Source: Antedon mediterranea
Taxonomy: Eukaryota; Echinodermata; Crinoidea; Comatulida; Antedonidae
Assembly (NCBI RefSeq): GCF_964355755.1
Contig: NC_092674.1
Location: 20,734,001-20,798,000 of the forward strand
DNA length: 64,000 nucleotides
Direction of reading: 5' to 3'
How positions within the stretch are numbered: the stretch's first letter is position 1; every line of letters starts with the position of its first letter. The notes under the pieces are model-generated. The model was not told the DNA's origin, did not search any database, and saw nothing but the letters and a program-made list of their open reading frames with translations. The translations under genes and the position numbers were made by a program. Below, piece after piece: positions 36,957 through 49,500 of the stretch.

Positions 36957-37442
36957 GTGTTCAAAGTGTTAAAAGTATGTAAATACGTTGATGATTTATG
37001 TATCGGTGAAGTGGTTAAAAGAAACAATTCTTCTAATATCCAACAAACAGTTAAGGATTTTTTTATATGGTCAAATGAAAATAAACTCAATCTTAATGTT
37101 GATAAATGTAAAATGATGTACTTTTCGTTTCAAAAAGCACTTCCAGTCATTGATCCCATTGTAATTGACGACCGACAACTGGAATGTGTCACAGAAGTGA
37201 ATATCATAGGTGTTTGGGTCCAAAACAACCTTAAATGGGATACAAATGTTAGTGAAATCATCTTTAAAAGTAGTAGAAAACTTTATATGTTATGTCGTCT
37301 AAACAAATTCAGTGTCCCTGTAGAAGATCTAGTAGCGGTTTATACTGGCTACATTAGATCTACCCTTGAATATGCGGCTCAAGTGTGGCATTCAGGTATA
37401 ACTATAAAAAAATACAGAAGAGAGCATTCCGAATCATTCTAG
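36957..37442 (+). pseudogene. LINE reverse-transcriptase remnant
   Basis: 161 open codons spanning the catalytic YVDD motif and the C-terminal side of the RT domain. The first Asp-containing motif (AFDSVDH) lies upstream in another frame after a deletion. Confidence 0.75.
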
Positions 37443-37816
37443 GTCATAAATATATAGATTATCCCCACGCATTACGTAACCTTAACCTCCTAATCGGAAC
37501 GTAGAACAAAGCTGTGCCTTAAACTTGCCAAAACTTGCGCAAAAGACGATCGTTTTTCATGGCGGTTCAATAAAAATAACACAGCTCACAATATGGTTCT
37601 TCGAAACCCAAAAAATGTTGAGCCATTAGCCAAAGTCAACCGTTATCATAATAGTGCAATCCCGTATTTTACCAGAATTTTTAATAAAAATAATAATAAT
37701 ATATAAAGATTTTTAAAACAACTACAGCGTGCAACATCTGTTGGCTCCCTTGTGTTTTTTAGTGAATTTTTATACTTTTTTAATGTTTTTAATGAATTGT
37801 TAATCAGTTTAGTTTT

Positions 37817-37820
<4 letters not shown>

Positions 37821-37850
<30 letters not shown>
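37821..37850. repeat. (AT)15 microsatellite
   Basis: An uninterrupted run of 15 AT units inside the LINE 3' part. Confidence 0.95.
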
Positions 37851-37855
<5 letters not shown>

Positions 37856-38109
37856 AGTGCATATCCGTACCGTAATTTTTATACTTAGTAATTTAAAGAT
37901 AATTCTTCAACCATATATTTTTATATCTAATTGGTAAATTTGTTATTGTCTTTATATGTGTATATTGATCTGTGCAATTTTTATTGTTATGTAAATCCCA
38001 AGCAATTCAGTTTCTTTTCTGTGATTTGTGGATATATTAAAATAAATTAAATAAATAAAAATAAATTACAATTAACAAACAAAGGATCAGAGCTTTTACA
38101 GATTTCCCT

Positions 38110-38200
38110 TTTGGGCACAAAGTATGCTTCTTAGTGGGAACGTATTCGTCTCCTGACTTTTGCATCTTCTGATATTGGTAGTCATTTTGCTTCTTGTACA
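38110..38200 (-). pseudogene. Second copy of the FABP-like relic exon
   Basis: The minus strand reads VYKKQNDYQYQKMQKSGDEY then VPT, after an intact acceptor TTCGCAG. It is the paralogue of 1735-1840 but diverges after VPT. No further exon is found. Confidence 0.35.
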
Positions 38201-39166
38201 CTGCGAAAAAAAAGCAATCATTTAAATTTCTCTCGCTCAATCCAAATTTCTTGGAGGCGCTAAACTATTCCAAAATATGCGAGTCTTTCCAAAATACGGA
38301 AATGGTGGAGGGCTTTTATTTATTTTTTTTTTAGATTTATCAAATACGGAAATATAGTAACTGCAATAACATAAACAACTAGAAAGCCACTCCGAGAGTG
38401 CATACCTCCACCTACTGTAAAATTCTCCTTCTTAAAGGTTATGTAACCAGCCTTTCAACTAACAATAGTTTCAGTTGTCAGGAACGCCAAAAACAAACGA
38501 GTGAATTTGAACAGAAATAGGTTTTTAAAAACTACTCGTTTAAAAAAAACCCTGTACATTAATTCAAATTATGTTTTAAAATTACAAATTACAAATTATA
38601 ACTTTTGCTTCTTGCACAAAAGAAATTTTTTGGACAAGTAGTTCTCGAGAAAATGCAATTTCAGTTACTTGTTACTTTAAGACTGCTCGCTGGCTTTTGG
38701 AACTTCTGTCCTATCTTTTAACACTAGGTCTGAAAATAATACTAAAAAGTGTTCCGAATTGCCTCCAAAATTTAATGGAGTGGTCCTTGACCACATATCT
38801 ATCTGTATTTTCTTATTGGTAAAGATATTGCAATACCTTTTTGAGTAATTCTGCTAAGAAACAGACACACGCGATCGATTACACAAACCTCATTGGCGGA
38901 GATAAATAATACATGAGCGTTTTTGTATTTCTGTGTTAACCTTATAGCATACTTTCTTGTTAATTGTTTCCAGAATTGATTCATTTAAATGGTGGTCTTT
39001 CCTTTAAAAGGGTAGTTATGGGTGACAGGAGGAAGGTGATGAGGTGGGGGAGGAGAAATTTGCGTTGTGGTATGAATTTAGCTACCATGCTGTTATTTAC
39101 CACATCATAGTATCTTCATCTTCATCGGTATGAGTTCCCACAATCATCATGTTGATTATTACGGAA
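38201..39166. other. 3' flank of copy B, no supported exon
   Basis: 38225-38330 still matches the duplicated flank near 1925-2030. A C+T-rich block on the minus strand (39000-39060) has no assigned role. It may include the 3' untranslated region of copy B. Confidence 0.35.
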
Positions 39167-39484
39167 CTAAGTTGGTGTGGTGGCAGTATTCACAGCTGAT
39201 TTTGGCTTTAATTGTTTGGATTTATTTCTTATATTATTTTATTTATCTATTTTTGTAAGGCCGGCGGAAATGATCAGAATATTGAATCTAAAGTTGTTAT
39301 TTTTATTTATTTATTCATTTCCCAACCAACAGTGAGCTCATGGTTCACCACTTACAGGAGGGAACAGTTGAAAATGTATTAGTGTAAAACAATGCTTATA
39401 CTAATAATTCATTCTTTGGTAAGATATCAATGAGATGTGTTATTATACCTGGTTAGATTAACTATCTTTTAACACGCCACGTAC

Positions 39485-40574
39485 CTTTACTCTTGATTAC
39501 TCTTCCTATGCGTACAACAATCAAGATAACCATTACACCTACGGCGCTGTTGGTCCACTTACTGCCGTCCTTAAAACAGAAACAATTGAATTAAATTAAG
39601 CGTACGTAGAAAAGCATGTTTCATTGCCCAGAAAGGTTGGTGATTCTTACACCCGATGTTCTTACGAGTTAAAGAGGGTAGTACATATTTGTATGAAAGT
39701 GATACATAATGGAATCAATCATTCATTCGTAGTAAGCTGTCATTAGAAAGACTCCTATCATTGTACGATTTATCGGTAGCAAGAATGCTAGTTGATCTAA
39801 ACCCAGTACCGTATGATTTTTACAATCATTCATGAAGTTTAATTTGTGTATAATGTGTATGTGCAGTTTTCGTCCAGCCATTTGTAGGTTTTGTAAATAT
39901 TACTAAGTTGACTTTTTACTTTACCTAATTCAATGGTCAAACAACAATAAGCGTATAACTACTCCAAATATCCATATAATGTTACAGAAGAGTTTTCTAA
40001 ACAGTGACTGATTTTATAGAATGGTTACCTTTTTGGCGACATGCTTCTCTTCAGATATCATCGTTCTAGACAGCATACTTGAAGAAGCAGCTAAAATAAA
40101 AACAAAATAAATAGCATGTTAACATAACTCAAAACAATAAACAAAGTGGATGTAGCCATGTTCTATAAAAACAGTAATCTACTTACTTAATTATTTTGAA
40201 GATACGAACATCAAAACATGCTTGGTGGAAAATTAAAAAGCGCAATGATTTTGTACAGTGTATTCTTATTTTTTTGTGAATGACTTTACTTTGACCAGCA
40301 TGGTCACTAAGCAAGAATGCGGACGTGTACAACATATAAAAAAGAATCTTACAGAGGCAAACGCCGATATCAATTTTTTAAACAAAAATGTAAAAAATCG
40401 TATACATACGAGGAAGCTTATTGTGTTTGTGTGCTTCAAAATCAGCATCGCTACATCCATCACATCTCAGACATTTCGTCTGTCCTTCTTTAGGCTGGTG
40501 AAACCCTTGTGGGCATTTCTGACACACTGCAGGCAAGTTATCATTTCCACGGTATGACCCGGGAGGACAGTTCA
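39485..40574 (-). CDS. Copy B: Cys-rich repeat and transmembrane exons
   Basis: Exon 40410-40574 encodes [24 protein letters not shown] and [11 protein letters not shown], an ephrin-receptor/GCC2-GCC3-like Cys repeat. Exon 40029-40090 (62 bp) is a Ser/Lys-rich linker. Exon 39485-39569 encodes DGSKWTNS, then the hydrophobic [11 protein letters not shown] and a basic stop-transfer stretch RIGRVIKSK. Phases 1, 2 and 0 join without a break. The membrane segment is short, about 15 residues. Confidence 0.7.
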
Positions 40575-43500
40575 CTAAGAAATGAAAAGTAACATGTGAT
40601 TGTTCTACCTTTTCAAAACTACATAAATAAAAACAGAACATACGAACATTTTAATTTAAACAAAATCAACAACAAAATCAACTCACCACATATATATCCA
40701 TCAGTGTGTGCGTACTGAGTGTTCGGACATATAGGACCATTTAAAGCAGCATTAAACTCTACCATTTCAACAATTTCACCTCTATGTTTGAATGTTTCAC
40801 CAGGAGTGAGCATATTTTTAAGCTGGACTACTTTTTCATGGATGCTTTCAATCTTGTCTTTAACCCGATATGCTGATTCTTCTCGGCTTACAGTTACCAC
40901 ATCAATAGATGTTGCATTTGTACTTTTTATTTCAAATGTTGTCTGCCTTAGAAATGATTTACCATTTTGCGTGAATTCCTGATAGTTGAGACGTTCTAAT
41001 TCTGCATCAGTGTTACTCATGACATTTGCAATAGTATCTTCCAATGATGTCTTTTTTGACTTGAAAGAGCCTACACTGAAAAATGATATAGCGATTTTGC
41101 TCGAGAATTCTGGCATCGATATTCCTAGAACGTGAAGTTTTGCCGCACTTGATAGCTGTTGCCCGTGATTGTTTGAAGCTTTACATGTATACCATCCATC
41201 TTGGTTAAATGTTGGGCTTAATATCTCAATAATCGAGCCATTCTGACCTGGGATTAGTTCCATATCTGACGATAAAGACTGAAAGTACCATTGATAGTCT
41301 GCCAGTGGCCGAGCGGACGCCTGACAAGTGAAATATGCGCCTTCAATATTACCATGTTCGATTACAGTGTCTTGCGGATGCTCGGTGATCAGTGGTGCAA
41401 ATTCAATTGTGACGTCACATTGTAATGATGAAACCTTTGTAACTTTATTGCAAGCCTGACAACTGTAAGTTCCAGAATTAGATGAATTTACTTGGTTTAA
41501 ATGCAATGAGTTTGAATTCATTCCACTCAGTATTTGGCCATTAAACTTCCAACTAAATTTTGGTAATGGATTTCCAGTGGCTTGGCACGTCAGAGTAATG
41601 TCCTCTCCTTCAACAGTAGATATGTTTGGTTTTGGGTGCTCGGTAATGACGGGAGCTTCTAAACATATATCATTGTAATTTTTGAGAAAAATAACCCGAG
41701 TTAGTACAATCTTTCCACTTGTTTCTAGTTTATCGGAGCTTGACAAATTAGCATTCAGAAAAGTTGATACATATTCATCGAGGGCAGAAACATTCTGGTA
41801 AATCTCTTTACCTTCTGACAAATATTTTAAAGCAATCAATTCCGCTGTTAAGCAATCATAAAACCCTTCGCAGTCAGTGATACCACTTGCATTACGAGTA
41901 TATTGATCCATAACAGTTTTCCAATTAGTCATCAAGTCAACCTCAAGTAATGATTTGGTGTTGTTTGTTTTCCTCTTTAAAGAATTAATAACTTTTGACA
42001 ACGCTTTTTCCTCAACTCCATTACCTGTATTGGACTCTTCTAAATCACTCATAGTTAAGTTAAAATATAACAATGCACTTCTATTTACATCACTCGGTGA
42101 TGTTACCACTGATAGATTGTACAAGTAGTCATGTTGAAACATTTCTTCTGTTTCCAGTGATTTTGCATTAGCAACTTTACTAATATTTACAGTCTCTAAT
42201 AGTGTTTGGAAAGAATGTTTAACAAAATCCAGTATGTTGTTATAATCTGCACACCTCTCCTCATTTCGAATGACATTTTGATCTCGCGAAAGGCTGCTTG
42301 TAATATTGAGATCTTGAGAATCGTTCACCAGAATATAACCGATCTTTTGAATTGGTGGCTGTTGAATAAAGGTAGTGATGTCACGTCTTCTACGAAATCC
42401 ATCACGGTTTTGGTTTACTCCTCTCCTTCTTCCAACTGATCTTGTTACGTCACCAAACAATTCTCCCGTAATGAAAAGTGCAGCATTTTCAATAGTGTAA
42501 TTTAAATTGTTGGCATCAATAAATACTTGAATCTGTACAGGAGTAGATGACAACGTCATATAACATACAACTGGAATCATGGAAGTGTCTTCTTCAACTA
42601 GATCAATGTTAAAGTGAAGTTTCTTTAACTCTAAACTGTCTTCAAGTGATCCGTTTATTTGATGTTGTTTTATATTCAGACCTGCTTCAACTTCTCTTCG
42701 TATTTTGTCCAATGCATCTTGGGTATTGTTGAAATGTTTCTTCAGTATCATAACCCTATCTGATACTTCTTTTTGCTGGTTCAATGCATTGTCGAGATCG
42801 ATTAGTGCTTCGTTCAATACTGCCTCTGCAACTGATGCACTTAAAACAGCATCATCACACTCTTTAATAGGCACAGCAAGGTCGGGTGTTTCTTTTTTTA
42901 TTTGATCAAATGCTCGACTTCTTTGTTTTCGGCATTGTTCATTTGTTTGCACACAATTGGCGTCCGGTATATGAGTACTGCAAAAGACTTCTTCTGTTTT
43001 AGACCTCTTTATTTGACCTATGATTTCATAATTGACACATGTGCTACATGATTGCAACGTAGCTGTTACTAAAACTGGTTTTTGGCATTCTTCACAACAT
43101 TCACCTTTTGAATAAGAATTTCGACTGCCTTTCTTTATGGACGTTATAACAGCTATTACACCACTAATATATTTTTTCATAATAAAATCATACGCAGCAG
43201 TAATAAGTTTTATAGGATCTAAACTCATGGTCTTAACCGGGGTTGCTAAATAACAAATATCGCAACAGGCGGTTGTCTCGTTAACAACTGTTGATTCTTC
43301 TTTGTTAATACAACATTCATATGGAACATATCCATACACATCTTCTACGTAGGGAACAAGTTTACTTCCGGGTAGACATACACCACTACATTCATGTATT
43401 TCGCAAACATTGTCCACGGCTTCTTCTAAATCCCTTGTATCATGGCGTAAATCTTCAAGCGTTTTGCGAGCTCTTTCAACTGCATTGTTTGCTTCAACAA

Positions 43501-46500
43501 TATCTTTTAAAGCAGAATCATGTTTATCCCTAGCTTCAGCAACATTAGCTGTTTGAATGGCTTCTTCTTTCAATGTATTCTGCAATGTTGATATTGCTAT
43601 GTCGAGGGACTTTGAAACTTGGCTAAGTCTTCGTTCGCTATCGTCAACTAATTTATGGGATAAAGAGATTATGTTGTTTTTCAATATTTTCCCTAATGAC
43701 AATGGACCTTCAACTGCTACTTCTCCATTTGCAGATAACACCATCGACTCAAACGATCCCAATCTTGATGTAACGTTACCACTCACATCAAATAAACCCC
43801 AAAGCTTACCAGAAAAACTAAAATAAATATCATCCATTGTCAGGTGCATAGTGGTATCTTGTTCAATTCCAAGTAGTTTTATATACACTGGTATATTTCC
43901 TATCCAATGATTAACATTGCATGCAAATGCTAATCTTAATTTTGATCCAGCTGGAACACGGATGAATTGATTGAGGGTTTGAGTAATAAAGTACTCTCCT
44001 GTCATGCAGACATTAGGAACGGGTTGATTAATCTGGTGTTGGTCTTTTAGGTTTGGACAATTGTTAAATGAATTTAAGACGTTTACCTCCAAAGACGGAA
44101 AACAGAAATTATTTGATAAACATATTCTAGAGTTAATGCGGAAACCAGACCCTGACGTAGTTTCATAAACGAAAAGATTCTGTACTTCTACAAGAACTTT
44201 GTTACTGAGATGCTCTATTCTAGCTGTAACATTAAGAACATCATTTTGCAGATTATTCTTACTGGGATTGGTAGACAATTTATCATTAACATTCCAAAGA
44301 GAATTCAAAATACGTTTACACTGTACACGTAAATCTGCCAGAGAAATAGCAATCTGTTTCAAATCTTTTTGGGTTAACGCTTGAAAATACTGATTAATAT
44401 TGTAAGTTAAATCATTGACTGTAGATAACAGAAAAGAATATAAGTCGTCATTTTCAACAGCCAATAGTTGTTTACTCAATTCTTTCACTTGAGGTGGCAT
44501 GTTTTTAAGATCACTTATAATCTTTGTCATCATGTTTAGATCTGATGGAATATCAAGATTCGGTGACAAATCATAATTCACAAACACTTCTACAGTAGAT
44601 TCCTCAGTATTGAGTAGCCAGGAAAAAGGCGTGTCATCAAAAGATGCAAATGACGTAGATGATTCCATTCTTATTCCTCGATCAGGAGAAAAGAATCCAT
44701 CTACAACAAAACCTAAACAGACACAACATTATCATTAAATTGTATTGATTAACATTTTAAAAAAGATTGTAGAGATGTCACTGTACGCTACAATAGTGCA
44801 ACCTAGCAAGTAATTTTTTGTCGTTCTTGTCTTTCTTGTTTACTTAATAATATCAGGGAAGAGTTAAAGAGTTAAATTACATGGAAAACTCACGGACCTT
44901 ACATCAAACGTTACAACGCGCGGCACCACCGATTCGATTACATAATCAACGGATGTTCGCTCAAGACGAAGTAATTGCTTTGCGCATGCCCAGAAGCGAT
45001 TGTTTTCCGGTCGGTGACCGCTAGACTTGCTCCAAGTCTGTATTTATTGTCTTTTTTTATTTCATTCAACACGTCGTCGTTTTGATTTTTGTCTGAAAAT
45101 ACAGACTTGTGAAACACGTATAGAAATCGATTTGCAGACCGCAAACCTCCGATAAGAATGACGTAGGTTATCATACCGTATTTAGCTATGTGGGGCGGGT
45201 TTATGTAAATATGTGGCTGTAGAATCAACCAATCAACGGACCTCATTTTGGGGCTCTAATTAATTGCATTGTGCAATACAGGATGAAAGTTATCGCGAGC
45301 GAGTTTCGTGGTGGTAACACTCGTTATTGAGCTAGTATTAAGTAGCCTAGGCTTACATCACCGATAGACCCATAGCCACAAAAACATGGATGAGTTCCAA
45401 AAGAAAACACCGAAAAAACAACATACGCGAGAAGTACTGTCTCCGCACAAACTTCAGTGCGTATGTATAGTTTGTGGGGAAGCAACTCTGAAATCAAGGA
45501 GGCTTTCATTATTCCATGGGGAGACAGCCTTGGACGTTTTCAAGCGATTAGACATCATCCTTAGCCCTCAACAATGTACGTCACTCACCCAAATCAAAGG
45601 TAGCGGAATATCGTGTTGTCGATTATGCGACATGAAAATAAAAACGATACATAGAAATATTGAGAAACTAAAAGGGCAAGTTAAAAACACATTTGCTCGC
45701 TTTGTAAAGCAGGTAACCGTTTTAAAAAGAGCTGCCCCAGCAGTGCCTTCTTCTAATACAAAAAGAAGCTTGGAAATGGAGCTGAGCTTAGGATGTCGCG
45801 GAGAAAGCCCCTCACCACTCGGTAGCATCCCTCTCAACGAGAACAGGGGATTAAGTTTAAATGCTGGAAGTACTAGTAATACTATCAAGGTGCGTTTAAA
45901 TACTTAGACCTATTCTTTATTGTTCATAACTAATATATTTTTATTTAGGTATTACATATTTAGTAGTAGGCCTAGCTAGTTCGGCTAGCAATTATGCCTA
46001 GGCCTAGCCAATAATTAATAAATTCACAATCAAAATAAATATTAAATAAATGACAATAATATAATTTATATTATTATTTATAATACAAAAAAAATCGATT
46101 AAAAAATGATGCATTCCGATTGAATTTTGGGTCATAAAAACTTTTCTTTTTTAATATTAACAAATACAATAATAAAAATGAATTAACTCAAAGATTTATT
46201 ACAGTATAAATCTAGAGGCCAACATTTAATCAATAATATAACTTAATAGAGTGTTACTGTGTGTGGTTTTTGTAGATTATTTTACCGTTTCCTGGTGGTA
46301 CCCAGACAAGAACAGCAAAACACAAATTCAACACTGTCCTCAAGCAGATTGTTGTTGGTGATTCTTCCAGTATTGGTAGAGCTGTTTTAAGTTGTGATGA
46401 TCATCTTAAGGAATGTGTTTTTACAGAATGTTGTAATATCATCAAACAGGAGGTAGGCATGTAGTATAATAATAACTTTATTTGGGATGATGTTTTGCAA

Positions 46501-49500
46501 AAACAGAACAAACTAACCAGTAGTGCATCAAAATAATTAAAAAAAATACAAATAACTAAAATACAATGTAAAACAATACAAATATTAATTTTTATATGAT
46601 ATGTTATTTACAAAGTAACCTTGTTTCTGGTACTGGTAATACTTAAAAACTGTCAGAAAATGCAAGTTTTTTTTTCATTCAATATTTTTTGAAGAGGGAA
46701 CTATGTAAATGAATTATAAAATTTGTGTTGAATTATATAGATTAGCAAATTGCAATTGTTTGCAGGTATATACAATTTGCTCAAAAGTGGATGAGTCAGT
46801 GCTCAGAAAAACAACAAAGGAAGAGCTTGCCAAATTTAGTTGGGATGTCTTCCACGAAGAGCTGAAGGAAAAAGCACCTTATTTTCTACAGTTCATTATG
46901 ACTGCTGTCAGCAACATCAAACAATTACAACGTAATGTTAAAAAAAACACCACAACCGTGATGCCAGCAATTTTAGATTGCATTTCCAAACTTCTAAACA
47001 TCTACAATGAGCAAATGAATGCAATGAAAAAGCTTAAGGGAATAATTCTTAAGAAAGCTGGGCTCAAAAAGGTAATAAACCTCAATTTCAATAATATACT
47101 TTTATTTGACTTGTTACGTTGGATATTGCTGTTGGAAAAACATGTAAATGATAAGTATGAAAATTCTGTATTTTATTAGGTTGGATTTCAACGGCTTGCA
47201 GCACTGTATGACACCATGTCATACAGGTCTGCAAATGATACACTTGAAGCCTTTGGTGAATCATTTGCAGAACCACTTCTAGAATGGAAAGAGACAGAAG
47301 AGAAAGTACATCAAGAAGAGAAAGACTTAATAATAGACAGATTGCATGATGGTCACCACAACTCTAGGCTGAAAGATTTCAGACAAGGAATGCCACCTGG
47401 TTATTCATTTACAGGTAAATTCAGCATGCATTAGTTAAGTTTATGGTGACTAACCTAACCTTTTTTAATTAATAAAACTGAGATTTAATATTTCTCAATT
47501 TTAGTTATGTAATGATGACATAATTGAATATAGTGGAGCTGTAGCTTGTAAACATGTTTGTCTTCCAATCCCAGTGTCCAGGAATCAATTCTGGCCATAA
47601 TTGATTATCATGTATCATGTACATGATATCATTGGGTTGTGGACAGACACACAGTGATATATTTTATTTTTTAACAAGGCGACAATGTTGATGTCAGATT
47701 CAAAGTGAGGCATATGACTTCAAAAAGACAGCATAAAGACCACCATCTCTACCAGTTGATTGCATATCAAAATCGCATAAGTGGAAAGCACCTTCCCGAT
47801 GAAAATCCAATTTTAGATTCAAAATCTGTACCATGCACTTTATTCCTGCCATCGACTACAGACAATGAGATATTGACAAGTGAATTTGTGTGGCTCATTT
47901 GTCAAATCTGGACAAAGTACATTCCTTCACTTAGTTGGTTCAAAGAATTTATGCCTAATTGCATTTCTCATCCATTTATGAGAGACGTGAAATCAAAGAC
48001 CAAAAAGGTAAATTTTAAATATGCATGAAAATGACAAAATATGACTGAGTGTCAGGCAAATTATAAGTTTTGTCCTGGCAGCCAATTAAAACATGCAGAA
48101 CACAATATTGCAATGTCATAGCAAGGTGTTTTGCTCACTCCCATCAAAAAAAGTTAAATTGTTTACTTTTTGAGAAACAAATTCAAGAACCATTTACACA
48201 TTTCATTTAAATCAACATATTCAAAATACTTATTTGTTTACATTCACAGGTACACCTTGGAGTCTTGGAAAAGAATGAATCTAAAGAGGAGGACATGCTT
48301 GATATTTGTAAGTACTTGCATCAATATGTACCAGGTCATTCTGATGATGCCACAAGTATGCAGAAACCAGTAAAGGTATTATTATTATATTTAATATTAG
48401 ATTTTAAAAGGAGATGTTTGTTTTCTTCAATAGTAATTAATGTCGTTTAACAAATTCATTTATTATGTAAAATTAATGAATCAAATGGTTTTTAATAAGT
48501 GCAACTTGAATTACCAATATTTGGATGAATAAATCAAGTTTTCATAATTTATCAAACAGATTCTGAGTGGTGGTGACTATCTCACTTTTGAGAGACACAA
48601 AGGAGCACAGTCGACTATGCAAGATGCTCGAACACCATCAAAACGATTGGAAGGTTTGATTCCGAAAATGGAGGACTTTCATCAACAAGCAGAATGGTTA
48701 GAAGCTGTAAGTCTGTAGTTCAGTATTGTACTTAATATACAGTAATCAACCATACAGACCTAAATCAATAAGCAATAAAGTGGAACCTATTTCCTCACCT
48801 AGGATGTAGAGTTAGATGTGTGTAGGGCTGAAAAATGCATAAACACACCTTAAAATTACCTCGGTTTTATTACATATCCTAAAGGCCAAAGTCTGTGTAA
48901 ATTGGCCTTACCAGTAATTGTGAAGACTTTCACATCAGACATATCATGATATTGATACAATTGTTCATGTATTCTTTCAGGTATGTTGGAAGCAGCTATA
49001 TGACACCAGATCAGCACGTGACATTGGTACTCTTTATGCTGCAAGAAATGTATTAAATGCCAGAAATGTGACAAAACATCCTCATAACTGCTACTATGCT
49101 GCATCTGACTTGTTGGATAAGTACACTGATAGCTATCTTGTATCTGGTGCTCTATCCTTTTTTGGTATGGCTAATGTTAACTCTGCACCATCAGTAAATG
49201 CATTTATTGGATCCCCATTAGATGTTGTTGGTAAGGAAGAGTATGTCAAGTCGACTATCACTAACTTTATAGGGACTCACATTTTTTCAGAGACGCCTAC
49301 TATTTGTGAAATCTCAACAGAAAAAACAGATTTTCAATGCAAGTTCTGTACAAAAGTGTACAAACGATCTACAGCACTAATCAAGCATGAAGAAAGAGTG
49401 CACAGGTTCCGACGAACAAAAGAATGCCCTCCAATACCTACACATGAGGAAGACCACATTTACAACTATACCAGAAAAGTACTGATACTCTCCATGCTTC

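Larger units (their letters stand above)
36795..38075 (+). mobile_element. LINE fragment (non-LTR retrotransposon)
   Basis: From 36815 the plus strand reads AFDSVDHT, KLVKLGCRPEIIPWIISF and SERTQKVKYN. After an internal loss of the next reverse-transcriptase block comes YVDD in KYVDDLCIGEVV near 36980 and a Jockey/CR1-like thumb region (KLNLNVDKCKMMYFS, YIRSTLEYAAQVWH) to about 37430. A non-coding 3' part with a (TA)n tract ends in AAATAAATAAAAATAAAT at about 38075. Both flanks match the 1.6-2.0-kb region, so it inserted into the duplicated flank. It is dead: truncated, internally deleted and frame-broken. Confidence 0.8.

Noticed and set aside
44938-45246. 102-codon minus-strand frame in the left end of the 11-kb element
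   Set aside because: No domain, no good start context and it overlaps the subterminal region, so it is likely chance.
47705-48450. Small separate plus-strand ORFs at 47705-48028, 48170-48373 and 48265-48450
   Set aside because: The first is part of exon 5 of the DUF6589-like gene. The others overlap exon 6 in wrong frames or read into introns.
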